Below, in pieces: positions 1 to 5,903 of a stretch of DNA of 15,913 nucleotides. Numbering within the stretch: position 1 is the stretch's first letter; each line of letters opens with the position of its first letter. The notes below the pieces were generated by a model. The model did no database searches. It saw only the letters and a program-made list of their open reading frames with translations, and was not told the DNA's origin. Made by a program: the position numbers and the translations under genes. This DNA is from an uncultured Sulfurovum sp. (GTDB taxonomy: Bacteria > Campylobacterota > Campylobacteria > Campylobacterales > Sulfurovaceae). The stretch lies in contig CACVAR010000263.1 in NCBI GenBank assembly GCA_902727905.1, positions 4,800 through 20,712 on the forward strand. The letters are read 5' to 3'.

Positions 1-10
1 GAGATGGAAC

Positions 11-33
11 TAAGAGTCTAATTTAGACTCTTA
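11..33 (-). terminator. Stem-loop downstream of the porin gene
   Basis: A perfect 10-bp inverted repeat (TAAGAGTCTA / TAGACTCTTA) with a 3-base loop begins 19 bases past the porin stop codon. Its position suits a transcription terminator or a 3'-end stabilising hairpin for the porin mRNA. No run of T follows it on the minus strand, so intrinsic termination is not certain. Confidence 0.5.
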
Positions 34-52
34 AAGTACAGTAAAATACTGA

Positions 53-1258
53 CTAGAAGTTAATTCCAGCAATGATACGTACATGATCCCAGTCAGCTTT
101 ACCAGCCAATTCATGATCTCTATTAACATAAATAGCTTTTACATTAACATCTTTAATTTTTGTAGATGCAATGAAATCAAATTCACCTACTTCAAGACCT
201 GGTAATACATCATTCGCAACATTAATATATTGAGCAGCTAACTTAAATGAACCAACTGGCATTGCAGCCTTAACTTTAAATGAATCTGAACCTCTTTGTG
301 CTACATATAAACCATCACTGTAAACACCAGCTGTCGGTAATTTAGTCTTTTTAAAACCAGTTGCTGTATTTCCAAATGGTATAGAACCAGCGTTACCTTC
401 TTCAATAGTAGAGTATGCAGCAAATAAGTTTACTGGACCAGCCTTTGTTCCAGCTTTAATAGCAAGAGCATTAATATCATCTCCAGCAGTTGCTTTAGGC
501 ATTGTTTGAGCATAAACTGCACCTAACTTAACACCTGAAATAGCATAATTAGCATCTAACCAAAGAGCATCTGCAACTTGTAATACGTTCCAGTAATGAG
601 CATTAAGTCCAAGTCCCTTCATAGGCTTAGCATATATTCCTGCAGCATAAGCACCATCTACAACATATTTCGTAAACTCACCATTTAATCTTACTGTACT
701 AAAACCATTACCAGCTTGTTGGTTTCCACCATTTCCTCTACCAACATAAGCACCCATAAGTGTTACATTTTCAATGTCACTGTTTAATAAAACAGCTGCA
801 TCAAATGAGTTAGCTGCAACGTTCCATGCTTCTGTAAATGCCATTGGCGTATTTAAGTGTTGTCTACCAACTTTAGCTGTTGTATTACCCATTTTATAAG
901 TAATAAATGCTTTTTCAGCCCAGTGAGCTGTCTCAAAATTAGTACCTGGATTTACTTTTGAAGTTCTTACATTTCCAACTAATTCATCTTCAAGACCTAA
1001 AGAGTCAACAGCTGTATATTTAAAGCCATACCCTAAAACACCTGCTTTACCTTTTGCTTCAATAGAAAGAGCTGCTTGACCATGCGTGAAACCATTTGGA
1101 GTTTTATGAAATAAACCTTCACCTGTTCCTGTACTTTTTTCAGCAGTCTCATACCAGTATTTAACATTACCACTTAATTCAGAAGTAACCTCAGCCATAG
1201 CACCAGTAGTAAGCGTCATTGCAGCAACAGCTGCCAAACTTAATTTTGTAATTTTCAC
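53..1258 (-). CDS. Outer-membrane porin (epsilonproteobacterial MOMP/Opr-like)
   Basis: The 401-residue product is probably a beta-barrel porin that carries small hydrophilic solutes across the outer membrane. Residues 1-22 form a Sec signal peptide ending in GAMA, with mature EVTSE after it. The rest alternates polar and hydrophobic residues, is rich in Gly, Ala, Asn and aromatics, has no cysteine in the mature part, and ends in INF; a terminal Phe is the usual signal for the BAM assembly machinery. The reading frame is open up to 1306, but the GTG at 1258 is the better start: AAAGGAG lies 5 bases upstream, and only this start puts the signal peptide at the N-terminus. The gene stands alone on the minus strand, downstream of the tRNA cluster. 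The family is recognised from overall character and the epsilon-type signal peptide; the exact porin subfamily and substrate are not determined. Confidence 0.8.
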   Translation of the reverse strand: MKITKLSLAAVAAMTLTTGAMAEVTSELSGNVKYWYETAEKSTGTGEGLFHKTPNGFTHGQAALSIEAKGKAGVLGYGFKYTAVDSLGLEDELVGNVRTSKVNPGTNFETAHWAEKAFITYKMGNTTAKVGRQHLNTPMAFTEAWNVAANSFDAAVLLNSDIENVTLMGAYVGRGNGGNQQAGNGFSTVRLNGEFTKYVVDGAYAAGIYAKPMKGLGLNAHYWNVLQVADALWLDANYAISGVKLGAVYAQTMPKATAGDDINALAIKAGTKAGPVNLFAAYSTIEEGNAGSIPFGNTATGFKKTKLPTAGVYSDGLYVAQRGSDSFKVKAAMPVGSFKLAAQYINVANDVLPGLEVGEFDFIASTKIKDVNVKAIYVNRDHELAGKADWDHVRIIAGINF

Positions 1259-1263
1259 ATTTT

Positions 1264-1270
1264 CTCCTTT
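1264..1270 (-). promoter_or_regulatory. Ribosome binding site deciding the porin GTG start
   Basis: On the minus strand AAAGGAG sits 5 bases before the GTG at 1258. No comparable site precedes the upstream in-frame ATG codons near 1300, so this site fixes the start at GTG. Confidence 0.8.
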
Positions 1271-1306
1271 ATGTTTGCATTTAAAAGTATCGCGAAATTT
1301 CATCAA

Positions 1307-1660
1307 AGAAACTCATCAATCTATTAAATTTACATCATCATGATAACAGTCATAAGCTTATCTTTTCTTGATATTTCTTTATTTTTCCCCATTTTTGTTT
1401 ACTTTGGGTTAATTTATAGTGTGAGTAAATAGTTTACTATTTGTTTTTGTTAACTTATGAATACATTAAAGCCCATTATTTAGGCATTTAAAAAATTTAC
1501 AAGAAAAGTGTTACTTTTTTAAAAATTAATGAATAATTAACAAGTATAAGAGAAACAGAGAATTATCAAAGGGTAAAAAAGAAATTTTTTCAAAAAATTA
1601 ATCAATGGTTAATAATAAAGATAAAGGAAAATATAAATAGAAAGAATATTTTTTAATATA
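1307..1660. other. AT-rich intergenic region: porin leader and end of the tRNA operon
   Basis: These 354 bases have no credible gene on either strand. They hold the upstream region of the porin and the 3' flank of the tRNA operon. Two candidate porin -10 boxes lie on the minus strand: TGTTATCAT (extended -10, hexamer at 1340-1345) and TATAAA (1413-1418). A 16-base inverted repeat, AAATAGT-TT-ACTATTT, is at 1427-1442, and the 10-base palindrome ATAAGCTTAT is at 1352-1361. The part from about 1580 to 1660 is T-rich on the minus strand, directly after tRNA-Ser, and contains AATTTTTT/AAAAAATT, which could end the tRNA transcript. None of these sites is strong enough to call alone. Confidence 0.5.
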
Positions 1661-1748
1661 TGGCCGGGAGAGGGAGATTCGAACTCCCGGAGGTATAACC
1701 CTCACCGGTTTTCAAGACCGGCACATTCGACCACTCTGACATCTCCCG
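1661..1748 (-). tRNA. tRNA-Ser (anticodon TGA, reads UCA)
   Basis: The 88-base cloverleaf has a 7-bp acceptor stem (CGGGAGA / TCTCCCG), discriminator G, an encoded CCA end, the anticodon loop CTTGAAA within a CCGGT/ACCGG stem, a T-arm GGGAG-TTCGAAT-CTCCC, and the long variable arm expected of class II serine tRNAs. It is the last of four tRNAs transcribed in one direction. Confidence 0.96.
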
Positions 1749-1755
1749 ACATTAG

Positions 1756-1773
1756 TTTAAGCAAGTGCTTAAA
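1756..1773 (-). repeat. Small hairpin in the tRNA-Cys/tRNA-Ser spacer
   Basis: A perfect 8-bp inverted repeat (TTTAAGCA / TGCTTAAA) with a 2-base centre lies between tRNA-Cys and tRNA-Ser. It would fold in the primary tRNA transcript and may guide processing. It has no T tract, so I do not call it a terminator. Confidence 0.35.
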
Positions 1774-1804
1774 TAAAATAAAATTTTTAAAACTCTTTTT
1801 GTTT

Positions 1805-1880
1805 TGGAGGAGCCAACCAGACTCGAACTGGTGAATAGCAGATTTGCAATCTACGGCCTTACCAACTTGGCGATGGCTCC
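1805..1880 (-). tRNA. tRNA-Cys (anticodon GCA)
   Basis: The 76-base cloverleaf has acceptor stem GGAGCCA / TGGCTCC, the U73 discriminator that cysteinyl-tRNA synthetase requires, an encoded CCA, and anticodon loop TTGCAAA giving GCA. The T-loop is TTCGAGT. It is the third tRNA of the cluster. Confidence 0.96.
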
Positions 1881-1908
1881 AGTTTCTACTCTAAAAGTAA
1901 AATTGTTA

Positions 1909-1996
1909 TGGTGCCCGGGGCCGGACTTGAACCGGCACGGTCGCAATGACCGGGGGATTTTAAGTCCCCTGTGTCTACCAATTCCACCACCCGGGC
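1909..1996 (-). tRNA. tRNA-Leu (anticodon TAA, reads UUA)
   Basis: The 88-base class II tRNA has acceptor stem GCCCGGG / CCCGGGC, discriminator A, an encoded CCA, anticodon loop CTTAAAA in a GGGGA/TCCCC stem, a long variable arm, and T-loop TTCAAGT. UUA is likely the dominant leucine codon in this AT-rich genome, so this is probably a high-demand tRNA. It is the second of the cluster. Confidence 0.96.
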
Positions 1997-2054
1997 ATAA
2001 TTGGACACCAAAACTAAAGATTAAAAATTAAAATAACATAACTTAAAAATATAC

Positions 2055-2129
2055 TGGAGCGAGAAAGGAGGTTCGAACTCCCGACCCCAACCTTGGCAAG
2101 GTTATGCTCTACCACTGAGCTATTCTCGC
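2055..2129 (-). tRNA. tRNA-Gly (anticodon GCC)
   Basis: The 75-base cloverleaf has acceptor stem GCGAGAA / TTCTCGC, discriminator T, an encoded CCA, anticodon loop TTGCCAA giving GCC, and T-arm GGGAG-TTCGAAC-CTCCT. It is the promoter-proximal tRNA of the four-gene cluster. Confidence 0.96.
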
Positions 2130-2132
2130 ATT

Positions 2133-2148
2133 TCACCTTTTTTGGTGA
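2133..2148 (-). repeat. Short hairpin in the tRNA operon leader
   Basis: TCACC and GGTGA pair across a 6-base loop just before the 5' end of tRNA-Gly. In the precursor RNA this hairpin would abut the mature 5' end and may mark the RNase P processing region. Confidence 0.3.
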
Positions 2149-2172
2149 CCATTACTTTTAAATTGGAGTGCG

Positions 2173-2201
2173 ATTATAGCCAAGATTTTTTTCTTTGTAA
2201 A
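2173..2201 (-). promoter_or_regulatory. Sigma-70 promoter of the tRNA Gly-Leu-Cys-Ser operon
   Basis: On the minus strand TTTACA (2196-2201) and a perfect TATAAT (2173-2178) are separated by 17 bases and lie about 45 bases upstream of tRNA-Gly. TGGC directly precedes the -10 box. This is one of the strongest promoter matches in the window, as expected for stable RNA genes. Confidence 0.82.
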
Positions 2202-2211
2202 GGTTTTTGGG

Positions 2212-2217
2212 TATAAT
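2212..2217 (+). promoter_or_regulatory. ilvD: Candidate -10 box of the ilvD promoter
   Basis: A perfect TATAAT preceded by GGTTTTTGGG lies 39 bases upstream of the ilvD ATG, giving a predicted leader of about 33 bases. There is no clear -35 box, only a T-rich stretch, which is usual for vegetative promoters in Campylobacter and Helicobacter. It is back to back with the tRNA promoter, the two -10 boxes lying about 35 bases apart. Confidence 0.65.
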
Positions 2218-2256
2218 TTTTGAAATTTATAAAAAAAGAAAATTAGAAGGAAAAAA

Positions 2257-3945
2257 ATGAGAAGTGATATCGTAAAAAAAGGACATAACAGAGCACCCCA
2301 CCGTTCTTTGTTTAGAGCAACAGGATTAAAAGATGAAGATTTTGAAAAACCATTTATTGGAGTTGCAAACTCTTTCATAGAAATTATTCCAGGACATTTC
2401 TTTTTAAATAAAGTATCTGAGATTATTAAAGATGAAATCAAAAAAGCTGGTTGTGTTCCTTTTGAGTTTAATACCATTGGTGTTGATGATGGTATTGCCA
2501 TGGGTCATGATGGTATGTTATTTTCATTACCAAGTCGTGAGATTATTGCCAACTCTATTGAAACTGTAATGAATGCACATAAACTGGATGCTATGATTGC
2601 CATTCCAAACTGTGATAAAATTGTTCCAGGGATGATTATGGGTGCTTTACGTGTCAATGTTCCTACTGTATTCGTTTCAGGTGGACCAATGGCTAAAGGG
2701 TACACTAAAGATGGTGAACCTATTGATCTTGCAACGGCATTTGAAGCAGTTGGTAAATTTGAAGCTGGTGAAATTACTGAAGAAGAATTAACAGACATTG
2801 AATGTAATGCTTGTCCAAGTGGTGGTTCATGTTCAGGAATGTTTACTGCGAACTCTATGAATACCCTTATGGAAGCAATGGGAATTGCACTTCCTGGAAA
2901 CGGAACCATCTTAGCATTAACAAAAGAGCGTGAAGAGCTTTATAGAAAAGCTGCTAGACGTGTTTGTGAAATTGCCCTTATGGGTGAGGAAAAATCTTCT
3001 TTATATAATGTAAGGAATATTTTAAATGAAAATGCCATTAGAAATGCCTTCGCTGTTGACATGGCAATGGGTGGATCTTCAAACACTGTTTTACATATGC
3101 TTGCCATTGCAAAAGAAGCAGAAGTTGACTTCAATTTAAAAGATATCAATAGCATCTCAAAGCGTGTTTCTCACATTGCTAAGATTTCTCCGAGTTTAAG
3201 TACGGTTCATATGCAAGACATTGACAGCGCTGGTGGTGTTCCTGCTGTTATGCATGAAATGAACAAACGTGGAGATGATATTCTTATTGATAACCTAACC
3301 ATTACAGGAGAGAGTGTTAAAGAACGTATCTCAGGTGCAGAGATTAAAGATACCAATATTATTCATACCATTGACAATCCTTATTCTGATGTAGGTGGAC
3401 TAGCGATACTTTATGGTAACTTAGCTGAACAAGGTGCTGTTATTAAAACAGCTGGAATTACTGGAGATAGAGTATTTACTGGAACAGCCGTTTGTTTTAA
3501 CTCTCAAGATGAATGTATCAAGGGTATTATCAATGGTAAAGTAAAAGCTGGTAATGTTGTTGTTATTCGTTATGAAGGACCAAAAGGTGGACCAGGTATG
3601 CAAGAGATGCTAGCTCCTACTTCACTTATCATGGGTATGGGTCTTGGTGCATCCGTAGCTCTTATTACTGATGGTCGTTTCTCTGGTGCTACGCGTGGAG
3701 CAAGTATTGGTCATGTATCACCTGAGGCTGCTGAAGGTGGGATGATAGGACTACTTGAAGATGGAGATGAAATTCATATTGATGTTGATGAGTATATTTT
3801 ACAAGTGAATATCTCTGAAGAAGAAGTTGCTAAAAGAAAAGCAAACTTCAAACCAATTGTTAAACCACTTAGCAGTAAATGGTTAAAACAATACAGAGCC
3901 TTAGTAACCAATGCTAGCTCTGGTGCTATTTTAAGTGCTGACTAG
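2257..3945 (+). CDS. ilvD: Dihydroxy-acid dehydratase
   Basis: This cytosolic Fe-S enzyme of branched-chain amino acid synthesis dehydrates 2,3-dihydroxyisovalerate and 2,3-dihydroxy-3-methylvalerate to the 2-keto acids that give valine, leucine and isoleucine. The 562-residue length is normal for the IlvD/Edd family. Visible signatures are NSF...PGH near residues 38-47, CDKIVPGM at 119-126 (cluster Cys119, Mg-binding Asp120 and the usually carbamylated Lys121), GGSCSGMFTAN at 189-199 with Cys192, GGPGMQEMLAPTS, and TDGRFSGATRGASIGHVSPE near the C-terminus. The ATG follows AGAAGG by 6 bases. The gene is monocistronic: it starts at its own promoter next to the tRNA operon and ends 17 bases before a convergent hairpin. 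I see no leucine-rich leader peptide or attenuator in the short upstream region. Confidence 0.97.
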   Translation: MRSDIVKKGHNRAPHRSLFRATGLKDEDFEKPFIGVANSFIEIIPGHFFLNKVSEIIKDEIKKAGCVPFEFNTIGVDDGIAMGHDGMLFSLPSREIIANSIETVMNAHKLDAMIAIPNCDKIVPGMIMGALRVNVPTVFVSGGPMAKGYTKDGEPIDLATAFEAVGKFEAGEITEEELTDIECNACPSGGSCSGMFTANSMNTLMEAMGIALPGNGTILALTKEREELYRKAARRVCEIALMGEEKSSLYNVRNILNENAIRNAFAVDMAMGGSSNTVLHMLAIAKEAEVDFNLKDINSISKRVSHIAKISPSLSTVHMQDIDSAGGVPAVMHEMNKRGDDILIDNLTITGESVKERISGAEIKDTNIIHTIDNPYSDVGGLAILYGNLAEQGAVIKTAGITGDRVFTGTAVCFNSQDECIKGIINGKVKAGNVVVIRYEGPKGGPGMQEMLAPTSLIMGMGLGASVALITDGRFSGATRGASIGHVSPEAAEGGMIGLLEDGDEIHIDVDEYILQVNISEEEVAKRKANFKPIVKPLSSKWLKQYRALVTNASSGAILSAD

Positions 3946-3961
3946 CTTTCTTAACTTATTC

Positions 3962-3989
3962 AGGCACATGGACTACAATCCATGTGCCT
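3962..3989. terminator. Shared hairpin between convergent ilvD and the Sel1-like gene
   Basis: An 11-bp perfect inverted repeat (AGGCACATGGA / TCCATGTGCCT) surrounds a 6-base loop. It follows the ilvD stop by 16 bases and overlaps the last codons and stop of the minus-strand gene, whose TAG lies in the loop. It may end transcription from both sides, although neither side has a strong U tract. Confidence 0.65.
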
Positions 3990-4932
3990 TATAAGACAAA
4001 TCACCTAAATGTTTACAACTTTGACTTTGTCTTCTTTCACAAGCTTTCTCAAAAAAGCTACGTGCTTTATCTGTCTCATCTTTACTTTCATAATATAACC
4101 CAACCCTATAACACATAGTCCCTCCATATGTTGAAAGTTCACAAGCTTTTACGGCTTCTTTAAGAACCCGTTCACTTTTAATTTGGCTAACTCTATCACC
4201 TAATACATTTTCAAGCCTATTACAACTATGACTATCTCCTAGGTGACATGCTTTTTCATAAAGCTGCTTAGCAGAAACAATATTCCCTTTTTTTTCTTTA
4301 ATATGTCCTAAATTATTACAGCCTGAGGCTTCACCCATATCACAAGCATCAGCATAGTGCGACATAGCTTGACCAATATCACCGACTACATACTTACCAT
4401 GTTCATACATATATCCTAAATCATTACAACCTGCTCCTATACCATTGTTACAAGCTTTCTGAAAATAATAAGCAGCACTATGATAATTTCTCTTAGTACC
4501 TTCACCATGGTAATACATTGAGCCTACATTATAACACGCTTCTATTTCCTCGTATTTACATGCTTTTTTATAAAGTCTAATTGCTGTCCAGTTATTTTTA
4601 GTTATTCCTTTTCCTTGATTTAACATGTATGCTAAATTATTGCACCCTTTACCATCTTCTAACTCACATGATTGTTTATAGTATTCTACTGCTTCTTTAT
4701 GATTAACAGGTGCTGTCTTCCTACCATAATGATACATATCACCTAATTCATTACAAACACTACTATCTTCATATTCACATGATTTTTTATAATATTTAAG
4801 AAGCTTAGATTCGGGAAACATAGAAATTTCATCTCCAACGCCAATGCTATTTCCTATCTTTTTTCCAAACATAATCAATAAAATTATAACAATTCCTAAA
4901 ACCAATACTATTTTAAATCTTTTATCAAACAT
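3973..4932 (-). CDS. Membrane-anchored Sel1-repeat protein, Hcp-like, with paired cysteines
   Basis: The 319-residue protein has an N-terminal membrane anchor (about residues 7-23, no clear cleavage site) followed by eight Sel1-like helical repeats of about 36 residues with the core A..YY..AC and GC..LG.MY.HG. Each repeat carries a cysteine pair. Seven pairs have C-x7-C spacing (52/60, 89/97, 125/133, 161/169, 197/205, 229/237, 298/306) and one has C-x9-C (264/274). This is the disulfide pattern of the secreted Helicobacter cysteine-rich proteins, and it points to folding in the periplasm. Such proteins act as binding scaffolds; some Helicobacter Hcp proteins bind penicillin, but no enzyme activity can be claimed here. 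I chose the ATG at 4932, with AAAAAAGG six bases upstream, over the in-frame ATG at 4962. It lies divergently beside the NlpC/P60 gene, so a cell-envelope role is plausible. Confidence 0.85.
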   Translation of the reverse strand: MFDKRFKIVLVLGIVIILLIMFGKKIGNSIGVGDEISMFPESKLLKYYKKSCEYEDSSVCNELGDMYHYGRKTAPVNHKEAVEYYKQSCELEDGKGCNNLAYMLNQGKGITKNNWTAIRLYKKACKYEEIEACYNVGSMYYHGEGTKRNYHSAAYYFQKACNNGIGAGCNDLGYMYEHGKYVVGDIGQAMSHYADACDMGEASGCNNLGHIKEKKGNIVSAKQLYEKACHLGDSHSCNRLENVLGDRVSQIKSERVLKEAVKACELSTYGGTMCYRVGLYYESKDETDKARSFFEKACERRQSQSCKHLGDLSYKAHGL

Positions 4933-5032
4933 CAAGTACCTTTTTTCATATTTTAAAAGCATATCTCATTTTGTATTTAAATTCAATTACATCTGAAATT
5001 AAACAAAATAGAATATGTTAGGAAAACTTGTG

Positions 5033-5038
5033 ATTATA
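5033..5038 (-). promoter_or_regulatory. Candidate -10 box for the Sel1-like gene
   Basis: On the minus strand TATAAT at 5033-5038, preceded by TTGAAA, lies about 100 bases upstream of the chosen ATG. No good -35 box is seen. The rest of the divergent 4933-5138 region is very AT-rich, so the match has limited weight. Confidence 0.35.
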
Positions 5039-5105
5039 TTTCAACAGTTTATATTTAGATATAAAAATTAATTTAAAAATTATATATTTTTCTTAAGAAA
5101 TAATA

Positions 5106-5111
5106 TATAAT
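5106..5111 (+). promoter_or_regulatory. Candidate -10 box for the NlpC/P60 gene
   Basis: TATAAT follows a T-rich stretch (ATTTTTCTT). It predicts a transcript start near 5118, only about 20 bases before the ATG at 5139. The leader has no Shine-Dalgarno-like sequence. Confidence 0.4.
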
Positions 5112-5138
5112 TAACCATTGAACACGATATACTACAAA

Positions 5139-5783
5139 ATGACAAATACAAAACTATTTAATATAAGCATTCTATCTAGCCTTCTTTTCTTTTCTGCTTG
5201 TTCAGATTCACAATCCAAAGTTAAAGCTAAACAGGTCTCTATATACAATATTATGGGTATTACAGAAGCCAACAATAATTTTTCTAAGCAGCAAACGTAT
5301 CCTCAATCTAACATCTCTGATGATGTTACTTATATATCTTATAAGAAGAGAATTCATCCTAATGAAAATAAATTACAAGTAATACAAAGCATTGAGAATA
5401 AAGCAAAAAGTTTTCTAGGTGTTCCTTATGTTTGGGGTGCAACTGGACCTAGTAAATTTGATTGTTCAGGTTTTACACAATGGGTCTATCGTGATGTGGG
5501 AATTAATATACCAAGAGTATCACGTCAACAAGCCAGAGTTGGTCAATTTGTATCGTATGCCAATCTTCAACGTGGAGACATGGTCTTTTTTGACACAAAG
5601 AAAAAACGTACTGGACGCGTTAGTCATGTGGGTATATATTTAGGTAATGGAGACTTTATTCATGCTAGCTCTGCTGGTAAATCTGTTGTCATTTATAACT
5701 TTAATCAAAAGAAATTCTATAAAAAAAGATTTCTATGGGGGCGTAGAGTATTAAATCCAGATTTCCATTATGCCTTAAATTAA
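5139..5783 (+). CDS. NlpC/P60 family peptidoglycan endopeptidase, probable lipoprotein
   Basis: The 214-residue product probably cuts peptide stems of peptidoglycan, typically the D-Glu-to-mDAP bond, in the periplasm. Residues 1-20 form a signal sequence ending in FFSAC, a near-lipobox with Phe at -3, so Cys21 could be lipidated. A linker rich in Ser, Asn and Gln follows to about residue 75. The C-terminal NlpC/P60 domain (about 85-205) has the complete catalytic set: Cys109 in FDCSGF, His163 in SHVGIY and His175 in FIHASS, with the family's RGDMVFF block between. A TTG at 5118 is also in frame, but the ATG gives a better signal peptide; neither start has a visible ribosome binding site. The gene is followed after 120 bases by two L,D-transpeptidase genes on the same strand, which suggests a peptidoglycan-remodelling neighbourhood. 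Confidence 0.88.
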   Translation: MTNTKLFNISILSSLLFFSACSDSQSKVKAKQVSIYNIMGITEANNNFSKQQTYPQSNISDDVTYISYKKRIHPNENKLQVIQSIENKAKSFLGVPYVWGATGPSKFDCSGFTQWVYRDVGINIPRVSRQQARVGQFVSYANLQRGDMVFFDTKKKRTGRVSHVGIYLGNGDFIHASSAGKSVVIYNFNQKKFYKKRFLWGRRVLNPDFHYALN

Positions 5784-5833
5784 AACATTTTTAATCGTAT
5801 TTTGTGTATTTATACATTTTAACTCTTTTTTTT

Positions 5834-5841
5834 GATATACT
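5834..5841 (+). promoter_or_regulatory. Candidate promoter (-10) of the first L,D-transpeptidase gene
   Basis: A run of eight T leads into TTGATATACT. The hexamer TATACT (5836-5841) is preceded by TG at the extended -10 position. T-run plus extended -10 is the typical epsilonproteobacterial sigma-70 layout. The predicted leader is about 55 bases. Confidence 0.55.
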
Positions 5842-5903
5842 CCTATCTAAAAAACTTATAAATAATACTAGGTTATTAAATTATAAAATTAAAAAAGGTT
5901 CCT

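Noticed and set aside
1691..1703. 13 bases in the tRNA-Ser variable arm (aggtataaccctc) recur exactly at the 5S end of the window (15901-15913)
   Set aside because: Both lie inside structural RNA genes with their own constraints and without flanking similarity, so I take the match as chance and not as an att site or duplication.
1804..2031. Open frame of 75 codons on the plus strand
   Set aside because: It runs antisense through tRNA-Cys and tRNA-Leu; the structured RNA genes explain the sequence.
2251..2257. A7 tract at the ilvD start as a slippage site
   Set aside because: It lies between ribosome site and ATG in an AT-rich genome; homopolymers of this length are frequent here and no frame is affected.
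2133..2501. Open frame on the minus strand over the ilvD start and promoters
   Set aside because: It is antisense to the conserved N-terminus of ilvD and its promoter and has no ribosome site or recognisable domain.
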